Positions 46,740 to 58,690 of a DNA stretch of 64,000 nt are shown here, piece by piece. The notes beneath the pieces are model-generated. The model had not been told where the DNA came from. It worked only from the letters and a program-made list of their open reading frames with translations, and did not search any database. Every line of letters begins with the position of its first letter. Position 1 is the stretch's first letter. The stretch comes from Manis javanica (taxonomy: Eukaryota; Chordata; Mammalia; Pholidota; Manidae). The stretch spans positions 106,521,647 to 106,585,646 of the forward strand of contig NC_133174.1 of assembly GCF_040802235.1 (NCBI RefSeq), given 5' to 3'. The position numbers and the translations under genes were made by a program.

Positions 46740-48914
46740 CTGGCGGAGAAGCAGAGGGAGTTTTGGACAGTTCCCTGTGAGCGGCTCACGGGTGGGCCAA
46801 ACCCAGGGTGGGTGGGGACTGGCAAGTGCAACCTGCAGGACCCTGGGACCTTAGGAGATGTCTCTTCCAGGGACTGCTACGATGGCATCAAGCTCTGGAT
46901 AGTTCCCTTCTCCTGCCAATTTACCTCCAAGTTTCTGCTCCTGAATATGGTCAGAGAACCCTGCATTCTGCTTAATCAAACGTTTTATTTAGAAGAGTTA
47001 CCACACATGGTTAATAATAATATCAACTGTAATAGTATAACATTTATTGAGTGCTTATTAAAGGCCAGGCACTGACTCTTATAAGCACTTTATATGTATT
47101 AACTCATTTAATCACCGCATCAATTCTATAATGTAGGTTCTGTTATTTTCTGCACTTTATGAGGAAACAGAAGGTCGGAGAGTTAAGGAAGTTACCCAAA
47201 GTTGATGCATGCTTTAGAGGGTTATATCATGAGATTCCCCAGTAAGAAAGGGGCCCCTGCCTTATTGTATTTCCTCCAGTTATGAAGGACCACCATGGGT
47301 TACAGAGAACACTTCAGCAATGCCAAAGTGGGCAAAGGAAATACTTGTCCTCAGACTTGCAAGGAGATAAAGGAATTTTACAAAATGGAGTGAGTACAGA
47401 GACCTCAGCCTTGACCAAGGGAAAGCTGAGCTAGCCATGAATAGAGCCAGAGACCCACAGGAGACTAGCAAGAATATTCTGGCACACCACACTGATAAGG
47501 AGATCACGGAGCAAGAGGTATTGGTGGTAACAAACTAGAATGCAATTCAGGGTAGTACCCTGAATAGGAACAGCAGCCCAAGCAAATTTTCAATTTCTTT
47601 TGAGGATTCAGGAGAGAATTTAGGATTCCGTAGCACTTAGAGCACACCATGAAAAAGATAAGGTCTCTGGGTCCTATAGGTATTTGGGACAGTCACTTAG
47701 TAAGGGGTGTAGCTGACAGACTTGCTGTGTACACCAGCTTTTACTAGGCACTCAGGATAGGGTGGTAGAAACTTCTGATCAATTGCTGTAACCTGGCTTT
47801 TGGCTATAGGCCTTTCATTCATTTATCTTTGAGATCCCCTCACCTCTCCTCCCAAATGCATTGGGTGACATTTTTCTTCCGAAAAGTGAAACTGAAGTAA
47901 AATCAATACCCTTGCCACGGGCTTTGGTGAAAACCCCAGAGAGTCCCAACAGATTACAGAGGAAGAGACTTGGGGAATGATTAAGTGCTTTCCTTATTTA
48001 TGGTTTTCAAGGCCCAGAGAAGGGAAGCAGTTGCTGACGTGATCAAGCATGTAGTTGAGGCCACTTAATCAGCAGCAGTGAGTGAACTGGTAGGGAGACC
48101 CTGGAGACAAGGTGATGGGGGGAAAGGACTAGTTACACTCTATTAGGCACAGCTTAAGTAATGAAAACCCCAGATAGACCAGCAAGCTTTAGTTTAAAAA
48201 CTCACTAGAGCCGCACAGATTTTTTTTAACGTTAACATGAAATGGAAGAGAATATCCAAGTGAATGGGGGAAAAGTCCAGCTGTCATGGTTTCGGTTTCA
48301 GCAAGGTACCCAGCACTGCCTGGGGGCCTCTTTCCCCAGGGCCATCAGAGGAGGTAGGATAGGGCAGGGCAGCCAAGAAAGAGATCAGCTTTCCCTATTG
48401 AGCTCCAAACTCCCAGGAAGAGGGGAAAGAATCAGGGACCTTGAGGGGGTATGTCATATCTTGACCCTTGATCAAGCAGCACTCAAGAGAACTTTCTGCG
48501 GCAATGGAAATGTTCTATATCTGTGCTATCCAATATAATAGCCACTAGTCACATGAGGGTTAAGCTGTTGAAATGTGGTTAAGGTAACTGAGGAACTGGG
48601 TTTTAAATTTTATTTAATTTTAATTCATTTAAATTTAAATAGCCACATGTGGCTAGTGGCTACCATATGGGAGAGCATGGCTCTAGAGAATTAAGTAAGA
48701 TTGAGAAAAAGTTCCAGCCTTGGGGAATGACGGATCAAGATACAGATCTCACAGCGCGCCCTGGGCCAGGCAAGGCAGGGCTACAGAAGCTGTTCTCCAT
48801 TCCGGCCTGGAGACTGCAAGGCTCCCACTGGCTGCGCTCTAAGTACAGAAGTCCCTGCCATACCCAAGCTCAGTCCCCTCTTCCTTCCCTCCCAGCACTC
48901 AAACTCACATTTAC
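46740..48914 (-). other. SEPTIN6: SEPTIN6 intron with MIR and hAT fragment
   Basis: GT-AG intron. A reverse MIR lies at about 47030-47215 (acatttattgagtgcttatt, ttaactcatttaatcaccgc, atgaggaaacagaaggtcgg). A hAT copy lies at 48490-48690 (separate entry). Confidence 0.6.
48490..48690 (+). repeat. hAT-type DNA transposon (MER3/MER5-like)
   Basis: gcaatggaaatgttctatat, aggaactgggttttaaattt and agccacatgtggctagtggc give an abundant eutherian short hAT element whose ends lie near 48490 and 48690. Subfamily is uncertain. Confidence 0.6.
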
Positions 48915-49047
48915 CTCTTTCTCTGCTTCTTTAAGTTCAGCTTCTTTCTCTTTGACTCTCTGGACGAACATCTGTCTCATCTCCTCTTCTTTTTTCTGGA
49001 GCTCCCCTAGGAACTCATTCCTTTTGGCCTCGTACGTCTCCTGCAAA
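48915..49047 (-). CDS. SEPTIN6: SEPTIN6 coding exon: proximal coiled coil
   Basis: The exon (133 nt; acceptor gtgtgcag, donor GTAAATG) encodes (S)[17 protein letters not shown] through [11 protein letters not shown], the start of the coiled coil. The first base completes a serine codon split with the upstream exon, and the last codon ends in phase 0 before LHEKF. The sequence is nearly invariant among the SEPT6/8/10/11 group, so paralogue identity rests on the neighbouring exon and on synteny. Confidence 0.94.
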
Positions 49048-49822
49048 CTGCACACATGGTGACGTTAATTCGCCTGCCTTTGGAATGGCTTCTGTTCGAT
49101 GAAAACTGGCCCCAGTGGTCTTCCTTGGGTTCCCGCATCCTCCCTTCCACCATTTGGGGGGGAGGTGCAAAAACAGAACCACAAAGCTGTGGGCAGCTGG
49201 CTTGGCATGTGACATAGGGTCACAGGGTTGCTTGAAGGGTATAGGGGGCCTCTGGGAAACTGCAAAGGTATTTGGAATTGGGAGTGGCTTAGAACATCTG
49301 CTTCTATACCCTGTTTGTTTGTTTGTTTTGATATCATTAATGTACAATTGCTTCAACAACATTATGGTTACTAGACTCCCCCTATTATCAAGTCACCCCC
49401 ACATAGCCATTACAGTCACTGTCCATCAGCATAGTAAGATGCTATTGAAATGGCTTGTCTTCTCAGTATATACTGCCTTTCCCATGTCCCCCCACCACCG
49501 CTAAATTATGTGTGCTAATCATAATGTCCCTTTTTCCCCCTTATGCCTCCCTTCCCACCCATCCTCCCCAGTCCCTTTCCCTTTGGTAACTCTTAGTCCA
49601 TTCTTGGTTTCTGTTGAGTCTGTTGCTGTTTTGTTCCTTCAGTTTTTGCTTTGTTCTTATACTCCACAGATGAGTGAAATCATTTGATACTTGTCTTTCT
49701 CCACCTGGCTTATTTCACTGAGCATAATACCCTCTAGCTCCATCCATGTCATTGCAAATGGTAGGATTGTCTTCTTATGGATGTCTTCTTATGGCTGAAC
49801 AATATTTCATTGTGTATGTGCA

Positions 49823-52800
49823 TCATATCTTCTTTATCCATTCATCTACTGATGGACACTTAGGTTGCTTCCATTTCTTGGCTATTGTGAATAGTGCCGC
49901 AGTAAACATAGGGGTGCATATGTCTTTTTGAATCTGAGAAGTTGTTTTCTTTGGGTAAATTCCTAGGAGTGGAATTCCAGGGTCAAATGGTATTTCTATT
50001 TTGAGTTTTTTGAGGAACCTCCATACAGCTTTCCACAACGGTTGAACTAGTTTACATTACCACCAGCAGTGTTGGAGGGTTCCCCTTTCTCCACATCCTT
50101 GCCAACATTTGTTGTTGTTTGTCTTATGGATGTTGGCCATCCTAACTGGTGTGAGGTGGCATCTAATTGTGGTTTTAATTTGCATTTCTCTGATGATTAG
50201 TGATGTGGAGCATCTTTTCATGTGCCTGTTGGCCATCTGAATTTCTTCTTTGGAGAAGTGTCTGTTCAGCTACTCTGCCCATTTTTAAATTGGCTTATTT
50301 GCTTTTTGTTTGTTGAGGTGTGTGAGCTCTTTATATAATTTGGATGTCAACCCTTTATCGGATATGTCATTTATGAATATATTCTCCCATACTGTAGGAT
50401 GCTTTTTGTTCTATTGGTGGTGTCCTTTGCTGGACAGAAGCTTTCCGGTTTGATGTAGTCCCACTTGTTCATTATTGCTTTTGTTTCCCTTGCCCAGGGA
50501 GATATGTTCATGAAGAAGTTGCTCATGTTTATGTCCAAGAGATTTTTGCCTATGTTTTTTTCTAAGAGTTTTATGGTTTCATGACTTACATTCAGGTCTT
50601 TGATCCATTTGGAGTTTACTTTTGTGTATGGGGTTAGACAATAATCCAGTTTCATTCTCTTATGTGTAGCTGTCCAGTTTTGCCAACACCAGCTGTTGAA
50701 GAGGCTGTCATTTCCCCATTGTATATCCATGGCTCCTTTATCATATACTAATTGACCATATATCTTTGGGTTAATATCTGGACTCTCTATTCTGTTCCAC
50801 TGGTCTGTGGGTCTGTTCTGGTGACAGTACCAAATTGTCTTGACTACTGTGGCTTTGTAGTAGAGCTTGAAGTTGGGAAGCGAGATGCCCCCTGCTTTAT
50901 TCTTCCTTCTGAGGATCGCTTTGGCTCTTCAGGGTCTTTTGTGGTTCCCTATGAATTTTAGAACTATTTGCTCTAGTTCATTGAAGAATGCTGTAGGTAT
51001 TTTGATAGGGATTGCATTGAATCTGTAGATTGCTTTAGGCAGGATGGCCATTTTGACAATATTAATTCTTCCTAGCCAAGAGCATGGGATGAATTTCCAT
51101 TTATTAGTGTCCTCTTTAATTTCTCGTAAGAGTGTCTTGTAGTTTTCAGGGTATAGGTCTTAGGTCTTTCACTTCCTTGGTTAGGTTTATTCCTAGGTAT
51201 TTTATTTTTTTTGATGCAGTTGTGAATGGAATTGTTTTCCTGATTTCTCTTTCTGCTAGTTCATTGTTAGTGTATAGGAATGCCACATATTTCTGTGTAT
51301 TAATTTTGTATCCTGCAACTTTGCTGAATTCAGATATTAGATCTAGTAGTTTTGGAATGGATTCTTTAGGGTTTTTTATGTACAATATCATGTCATCTGC
51401 AAACAGGGACAGTTTGACTTCTTCCTTGCCAATCTGGATGCTTTTTATTTCTTTGTGTTGTCTGATTGCCGTGGCTAGGACCTCCAGAACTATGTTGAAT
51501 AACAGTGGAGAGAGTGGGCATCCCTGTCTTGTTCCTGATCTCAGAGGAAAAGCTTTCAGCTTCTCACTGTTCAGTATGATGTTGACTGTGGGTTTGTCAT
51601 ATATGGCCTTTATTATGTTGAGGTACTTGCCCTCTTTACCCATTTTGTTGAGTTTTTATCATGAATGGATGTTGAATTTTGTCCAATGCTTTTTCAGCAT
51701 CTATGGAGATGATCATGTGGGTTTTGTCCTTCTTTTTGTTGATGTGGTGGATGATGTTGATGGATTTTTGAATATTGTACCATCCTTGCATCCCTGAGAT
51801 GAATCCCACTTGATCATGGTGTATGATCCTCTTGATGTATTTTTGAATTCGGTTTGCTAATATTTTTTTGAGTATTTTTGCACCTATGTTCATCAGGGAT
51901 ATTGGTCTGTAATTTTCTTTTTTTGTGGTGTCTTTGCCTCGTTTTGGTATTAGAGTGATGCTGGCCTCGTGGAATGAGTTTAGGAGTATTCCCTCCTCTT
52001 CTTCTTTTGGAAAACTTTAAGGAGCATGGATATTAGGTCTTCACTAAGTGTTTGATAAAATTCAGCAGTGAAACCATCTGGTCCACAGGTTTTGTTCTTA
52101 GGTAGTTTTTTGATTACCAATTCAATTTCTTTGCTGGTAATTGGCTTATTCAAATTTTCTGTTTCTTCCTGGGTCAGCCTTGAAAGGTTGTACTTTTCTA
52201 GAAAGTTTCAATTTCTTCTAGTTATCCAGTTTGTTACCATATAATTTTTCATAGTACTCTCTCATAATTCTTTGTATTTCTGTGGTGTTCGTAGTGATTT
52301 TTCCTTTCTCATTTCTGATTCTGTTTATGTGTGTAGACTCGATTTTTTTCTTGATAAGTCTGGCTAGGGGTTTATCTATTTCGTTTATTTTCTCAAAGAA
52401 CCAGCTCCTGCTTTCATTGTTCTTTGTATTGTTTTATTCTTCTCAATTTTATTTATTTCTACTCTAATCTTTATTATGTCCCTCCTTCTACTGACTTTGG
52501 GCCTCCTTTGTTCTTCCTTTTCTAGTTTCATTAATTGTGAGTTTAGACTGTTCATTTGGGATTGTTCTTCTTTCCTGAGGTAGGCCTGTATGGCAATATA
52601 TTTCCCTATTAGCACAGCCTTCGCTGAGTCCCACAGATTTTGTGTTGTTGAATTATTGTTGTCATTTGTCTCCATAAATTGCCTGATCTCTGTTTTTATT
52701 TGGTCATTGATCCATTGATTATTTAGGAGCATGTTATTACGCCTCCATGTGTTTTTGGGCTTTTGCATTTTCTTTGTGTAAGTTATTTCTAGTTTCATAC

Positions 52801-53989
52801 CTTTGTGATCTGGTACAATTTAAATCTTTTTGAATTTTCTGAGGTTCTTTAAGTGGCCTAGTATATGATCTATTCCATGTGCACGTGAGAAGAATGTGTA
52901 TCCTGTTGCTTTTGGATGGAGTGTTCTGTAGATGTCCGTTAGGTCCATCTGTTCTAATATGTTGTTCAGTGCCTCTGTCTCTTTACTTATTTTCTGTCTG
53001 GTTGATCTGTCCTTTGGAGTGAGTGGTGTGTTGAAGTCTCCTAAAATTAATGCATTGCATTCTGTTTCCCCCTTTAATTCTGTTAGTATTTGTTTCACAT
53101 ATGTAGGTGATCCTGTGTTGGGTGTATAGATACCTATAATAGTTATATCCTTTTTTTGGACTGACCCTTTTATCGTTATGTAATGTCCTTTGTCTCTTGT
53201 GAGTTTCTTTGTTTTGAAGTCTATTTTGTCTGATACAAGTACTGCAACTCATGCTTTTTTCTATTATTTTTTTTATGATTATTCGTTTGATTTTTATACT
53301 TGATTTATATGTGAATCCCACATTTCTCCCTTATTATTATTATTATTATTATTTTTAATAAAATGCTGAAGTGGTAGGTAGATGCCAGATAAAGGTAGAA
53401 AACATAGTTTAGTGCTGTAAGAGAGCTAATGTTGATGATCAGGTGTGCGCCTATAGACTAAGTATTAATCCAAGCTAGACAAGGGCAACAAAACATCCAC
53501 GGATGCAGAAGATGTCTCTCAAAACAGGGGGGGTGAGGTTCTAAGCCTCACCTCTGTTGATCCCCAATTTCTCACCTGAAGGCCCCCCTGTGACTGTGCC
53601 TGTCTTAGGTTGTTCCTCCCTTGAGGAATCTTACCCATCCCTGGCTAACCAGTCATCTTCCGGGGCCATACAGGGAAATGTAAAGTTGGTAAGTGAGAGA
53701 GAAGCATTATTGTTTGAAAAGGTTAGCTTTTTACTTCTTTGCACATTTATGCCCTGATTTCTCACTATTATTTGCATGAAACATCTTTTTTCATCCCTTT
53801 ACTTTCAGTGTGTATGTCTTCGGGTTTGAATTGAGTCTCTTGTAGGCAGTATATAGATGGGTCTTCTTTTTTTATCCATTCAGTGACTCTATGTCTTTTG
53901 ATTGGTGCATTCAGACCATTTACATTTAGGATGATTATCGATAGGTATGTACTTATTGCCATTGAAGGCTTTAGATTCGTGGTTACCAA
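49823..53989 (-). pseudogene. L1 ORF2, broken and interrupted
   Basis: The N-terminal endonuclease starts near 53989 (ILNVNGLNAPIKRHRVTEW) and is cut by the ERV fragment at 53756. It resumes at about 53260, with LILGDFNTPLTPKDRSTRQK at about 53060. The RT core ([24 protein letters not shown]) lies at about 51540-51395. Frameshifts separate most domains. Confidence 0.85.
53274..53756 (-). mobile_element. second copy of the ERV env-3'/LTR-start fragment, inserted in L1 ORF2
   Basis: The minus strand matches about 14983-15470 of the 14 kb ERV piece, including the (TAA)n before the purine tract and the first 50 or so bases of the LTR. Similarity stops sharply at both ends. The L1 sequence ctattattt appears on both sides (53261-53269 and 53765-53773), with a short A-run (minus strand) at the 53270 end. 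This suggests an RNA-mediated insertion with a target-site duplication, though small indels blur it. It carries no coding potential. Confidence 0.8.
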
Positions 53990-54159
53990 AAGTTCGAGGG
54001 TAATTCCCTTACTATCTAAGTCTAATTTAACTCACTTCATATGCTATTACAAACACAGCCTAAAGGTTCTTTTTTTTCCCCTCCTTTTTATTCCTCCTCC
54101 AGTCTTTGTATGGTATGAATCATATTCTGTACTCTTTGTCTATCCCTTGGGTGTCATCT

Positions 54160-55048
54160 ATTTAGCCTTAGGAATACTTCCATCTATAGGAGTCCCTCCA
54201 AAATGCACTGTAGAGGTGGTTTGTGGGAGGTAAATTCTCAGCTTTTGCTTAACTGAAAATTGTTTAATCCCTCCTTCAAATTTAAATGATAACCTTGCTG
54301 GGTAGAATATTCTTGGTTTGAGGCCCTTCTACTTCATTGCATTAAATATATCATGCCACACCCTTCTGGCCTATAAGGTTTCTGTTGAAAAGTCTGGTGA
54401 TAGCCCGATGGGTTTTCCTTTGTATGTCATCTTTTTTCTCTCTCTAGCTACTTTAAAAAGTCTGTCTTTATCCTTGATCTTTGCCATTTTAATTATTATA
54501 TGTCTTGATATTGTCTTCCTTGGGTCTCTTGTGTTGGGAGACCTGTGCACCTCCATGGCTTGAGAGACTATTTCCTTCCCCAGTCTGGGGAAGTTTTCAG
54601 CAATTACCTCCTCAATGACACTTTCTATCCCTTTTTCTCTCTTCTTCTTCTTCTGGTTCCCCTATAATGCGAATATTGTTCCATTTGGATTGGTCACACA
54701 GTTCTCTCAATATTTTTTCATTCTTAGAGATTCTTTTTTCTCTCTGTGCCGCAGCTTCTTTGTATCTCTTCTCTAATTTCTATTCCATTTACCATCTCTT
54801 CTTCTACATCTAATCTGCTTTTAAATCCCTCCGCTGTATGTTTCATTTCAGATACGGAATTGCTTAATGATTGAATCTGTCTTAAATTCATTCCTGAGTT
54901 CTTCAATGTTTTTCTGTACCTCCATAAGCATGTTTATGAGTTTTATTTTGAACTCTCTTTCAGGAAGATTGGTGAGTTCAGTTTCATTTGGCCCTTTTTC
55001 TGGGGTTTGTGAGATTTTGGTCTGAACCATGTTCTTTTGACATTTCAT
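54160..55048 (-). pseudogene. L1 ORF1, frameshifted
   Basis: ATG at 55048-55046 starts MKCQKNMVQTK, with the same N-terminus and coiled coil as the copy at 582. A small deletion shifts the frame after about 60 codons. RRM-region pieces (RHIIIKMAKIKDKDRLFK at about 54500) continue in another frame. The end of the C-terminal domain is recognisable near 54165. Confidence 0.8.
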
Positions 55049-56009
55049 ATTTCTGTGTGGTGCCCACTAGTGCCCAAAAGCTTCAGTCTCTGGAGCTGCT
55101 CAGCCCCTGGAGTGAAGCTGGGTGTCATAGGGGAGTGGGGCTGGTGCCTGGGGGGAGGAAAGATTTGTTTCCTGATTCCCGTCTGTGGTGCCTGTTTCCA
55201 GTGTCAGAGTCAGTGGGCTAAGCACAGAGGTGTACGCCTCTGTAATTTGCGTCTCTAGCTGTTGTAGGCGGGGCCTACCTCTGACTGGCCTGACGCCTGC
55301 GCAGTGACTGCTGGTTTGCAAGCAGGTGTGGGCAGGCCAGTAGGAAGGTGCAGCAGGCTGTGTGTCACAGTGGGGGGCCTCAGAGCTGAGTAGGCAGCCA
55401 GGGGGATGGAGCACCTGAAGCTTCTCAAAGTGCCCAACCAGCTGGGCAGAGCGCACTCAGACAACCTTGTGCAGCTCTCCCTTCTCCCGTGCAGCAAGCT
55501 CCGTGCAAACCCCACCCCTTCAGCAGCCCTCTTGCTGCTAGGAAGCCTCTCCGACCACCTGTCTTTCCTCTGACACAGAGCAGTCAGACGTGGATCTCCT
55601 CCTCCACAAACGGCAGGAATCTCAGTCTCTCAAGCACTCTGCCTGTTCCAGCTCCCCAACATCCAAAGCACCACACAGTACAGGTTTCTGCTTACAAAGC
55701 AGATCTCCAGGGCTAGGTGTTCAGCAGTCCTAGGCTTCCACCACTTCCCCATTACATTTCTCTTCCTGCCGCCAGTGAGCTGGGGTGGGGGAAGGGCTTG
55801 TGTCGCACTGGATCAAGGCTTTGGTACATTATCCTGTTTCGTGAGGTCTGCTCTGTTTGTGAGGTCTGTATGCAGTCTGGTTCAGCCTTCTTTCTTGTTG
55901 TTGTTTTAGGGTTAGTTGTATGAATTAACTATATTTTCATACTATTTGTGGTTTGGGGAGGAGTTCTCCGTCTCACCTCTCATGCCGCCATCTTGAATCC
56001 CCTCAAATG

Positions 56010-56175
56010 CATTATATACTCTGGTTTTACAGATGAACAAACAGGCCCAGAGAGGTGAGATGACTTGCTTAAGACCACACAGCTAGGTAGAGACAGAGGT
56101 AGGACCAGAAGCTGAGTCTCCTGTCTCTTGGTCTGGGTCCTCCCACTGCACTATGCTGCCAGGTCTTGGCTCTGA
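56010..56175 (-). repeat. MIR SINE
   Basis: ggttttacagatgaacaaac, aggcccagagaggtgagatg and accacacagctaggtagaga give the MIR core in reverse, directly beside the L1 5' end. Confidence 0.75.
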
Positions 56176-56189
56176 AACTGAGCACATTA

Positions 56190-57330
56190 ATGAACTACTT
56201 CAACAAACACTTGCTACTCCACCGTGGGTGAGACACATGACTAAGTGACATTATGCTAGTCATTTAACATCTGGAGCCAACGGCCACTATGCCTGCCATC
56301 AAGGAACTCACAGTCTAGTGGGAGATGCCTGAACCAGGACTGCCCCTGGCCAGGACTTGGTTTCAAAGAAATAAGAGTTAGCCTGGCAAAGAAGAGGAGG
56401 AATCCTGCTCTGCAGAGGGCAGCATGTGAAAAGGCACAGGTACAGAACAAATGGCCACCTGGGGAGCCAGGCACAGTCCCGCACAGCTGGAGAGTACCAT
56501 GTAAGCTGTGGAGTAGTGGGAGATGAAGTCCCTGAGTGTGGCAGCAGAGAGCAGGTGCTGGATGCCATATAACAGATATGGACATTTATCTACTACAGGA
56601 TTTTAAGCAAGAGGACTTACTTGATCCAATTTGAAAATGAGAGAGACAACTCTGGCTGTTGTGTGAAGGGCAGACTTTCAAACAATCCAAGTAAGAAATG
56701 ATGGTATCTTAATGTTAAGGGCTGGTAGGGAATGAGAGATCCAGGGGAAATTAAGGAACAGGATGGCGGCACAACGCCCAGGCCTTGGGGGGACTCAAAG
56801 GTGATTCCAGCTTTTTGGCTTGGACAGCCAGATGGACAGTAGTACCATGAACTGTAACCAAGAACCCTGGAGAAGGAATGGGTTTAAGAGGGAAGAAGAC
56901 TAAATTTTAGACAACTCAAGTTCCAGGTACATCCTCCATGGGATGACTGAGTGAAAAATATCCAGTTACAGTTGGACCAGTTTATCTAGAGCTCAAAAGT
57001 AAGATTTTAGCATGGGAGTCATCTGTTTCTAGGTGGTAATTAAGGTTTTGAGAGCAGAAAGAACCAGCTGCAAAGAGAATAAAGAGAATAGAGCAGAAGC
57101 CCTCAGAAAGAATCCTGGGGCAAACCAACACCTAAAGGAGTAAGCTGAGGAAATGGAGGCTGAGGAGTAGTGAGAGAGACAGCACTCAAACCAGCCAGAC
57201 CGTTATCGGAAAAGCCAAAGGTACACGGAATTTGAGGAAGGAGGCAGCAGGAAAGAGTGCCAAATGTCACACTGAGATAAAAAAAGATCGGACTGAGGCC
57301 ACACTGAGATTGGCCATGAGTATGTGATTG
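56190..57330 (-). repeat. L2 LINE, long fragment
   Basis: From caaggaactcacagtctagt through taagcaagaggacttacttg, gacaactctggctgttgtgt, cagctttttggcttggacag, gcatgggagtcatctgtttc and accaacacctaaaggagtaa to gagataaaaaaagatcggac, the order follows the reverse complement of the L2 3' kilobase. Confidence 0.75.
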
Positions 57331-58521
57331 CTGACAGTAGAGGAAGGCATTTATTTCAGTGATATGGTGGGGTCAGAAGTCAGTAAATAAGGGACAACTC
57401 TCGCTCCTTCCCATCGCAGTCAAATGTCCTGACAACAGAGACTGGCTAGGAGGAGCAGTGAAGGGAGTTTCTTTAGGATGAGAATACTGGCATGCAAGGG
57501 AAGCAGTGCAGAGGATGAAGCTGTGGGTACCAGACACTTGGGTTGGAGCACACCTCTTCCTCCACAATGCAGATTAAAGCTGTCTGAGAGGAAGGTGAAA
57601 GAAAGCTGAGGGAACACCCACCAGAGAGACAAGTGCAGCTTCTCCACCCCCAGGAGTTCTGCCATCCGAGTCCCTGAAGGGAAGTGAGCCCACCCTTCTG
57701 AAAACAAGTGTCCAGAAGGACTGGGATGCTCTGCCCCCAGGCTGGCTTTCTGCTGTGAATGGGTACTGTGGGATCTCGGAAGCCATTCCAAAGCCTTCTT
57801 AGCCTACAAACATCCCCCTCACTTTCCTATGCAGGCCTGACATTTTCTGAAAGGAGACCGAGCCACAGCAAAGGGCACCACATGGTAATTTAACATGTCA
57901 CATATTAAATTATGTCACATATCATGCATACAGATCAAACACGTATGCTTGGCATATCGCTCCTATCAGCATCATAAACTGCTTTCAAAAACATTCCTCT
58001 TCTCTGAAAGCATCTTAGATTCTGATTTGGGAAGTATTTGATGATTAACATCCTGTGGTTCAAAACAAACCTTGCACTTGAATGCAAATACTAAGGGACA
58101 GTGAATGCAGATCGATATGCGTACAACGACTGCTACCTGGTCACCTCTGGTTTTGATGAATGGGAGGAGGGTAAAGGACAGAGTGAAACCTGGCAGAACA
58201 GGAGCTGGATGAACAAAGTGGGGGCAGAGGGCAGGCGCAAATGGCCATGTTGTGGATCAAGGCCTCAGCTCAGGGCTGGCATCTGGCACAGTCAACTGCT
58301 GCTGCCTTATGTGTGCTTATGGCAGGGACCCCATCGGCCTTGCTGGGCCTCTGGACCTCCTCCCTGTGCCAGTGTGTACACCAAGCGCACCCTGTCACAG
58401 CTCCACAGCTCCCCTGGCAAGTGTGCAGAGGCAGAGGGGGGACCAGCAAACAGAACTGGCCCGGCTTCCAGAACCTCTGGGTGGGCTGAGCTGATCTGGG
58501 CTTGGCTGGCGGGAGAGGTAC
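57331..58521. other. intronic DNA, nothing recognised
   Basis: Overlapping short frames on both strands lack family resemblance. Those after 58101 partly overlap the SEPTIN6 exon in other frames. Confidence 0.4.
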
Positions 58522-58690
58522 CTGAAGGGTTTGCTGTCGGGGTCGGTGTCCTTGAAGCCCATCTCCTCCAGCTTACAGCGGCGGTAGAGTTCATAGTGCC
58601 GGCTGTGCGTCTGCTCGCGTAGATCCTCCATGTTCACCCGGATCAGCATCTCCCGCAGCTTCACAAAGTCGCAATGGGCCTCATTTTCAA
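58522..58690 (-). CDS. SEPTIN6: SEPTIN6 coding exon: septin-unique region after the GTPase fold
   Basis: The exon (169 nt; acceptor tgctatgcag, donor GTACCT) encodes (V)[19 protein letters not shown] through [13 protein letters not shown](S). [16 protein letters not shown] and [14 protein letters not shown] belong to the septin-unique element, which forms the filament NC interface and leads into the C-terminal extension. The first codon is split with the upstream exon (G/TT) and the last with the downstream exon (AG/T). Confidence 0.95.

Larger units (their letters stand above)
49314..56003 (-). mobile_element. near full-length L1, inactive, with an ERV fragment inserted in ORF2
   Basis: On the minus strand: 5'UTR from about 56003 (its start carries the YY1-type CAAGATGGCG at 55995-55986), ORF1 from ATG 55048, ORF2 from about 53989, then 3'UTR and a tail with CAAA units ending near 49314. 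ORF1 is frameshifted near 54880. ORF2 is broken in many places; intact pieces include the RT core at 51643-51146 and parts at 51893-51636, 50730-50371 and 50038-49823. Flanks may contain a worn target-site duplication: cagagtatataatgc in the 5' flank against cagggtatagaagc after the tail. It cannot encode active proteins. It lies in sense with SEPTIN6, so its poly(A) site could in principle act on the host transcript. Confidence 0.9.
49048..58521 (-). other. SEPTIN6: SEPTIN6 intron containing a near full-length antisense-oriented L1
   Basis: GT-AG intron of about 9.5 kb, of which about 6.7 kb is the L1 at 49314-56003. The L1 lies on the same strand as SEPTIN6. Beyond it lie a MIR, a long L2 and about 57330-58520 without recognised features. 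Confidence 0.7.

Noticed and set aside
51132-51797. A 221-residue plus-strand frame
   Set aside because: It is the antisense of the L1 reverse transcriptase region.
58101-58622. A 173-residue plus-strand frame near the SEPTIN6 exon
   Set aside because: It is opposite the septin exon at 58522-58690 and its 5' part has no resemblance to any family.
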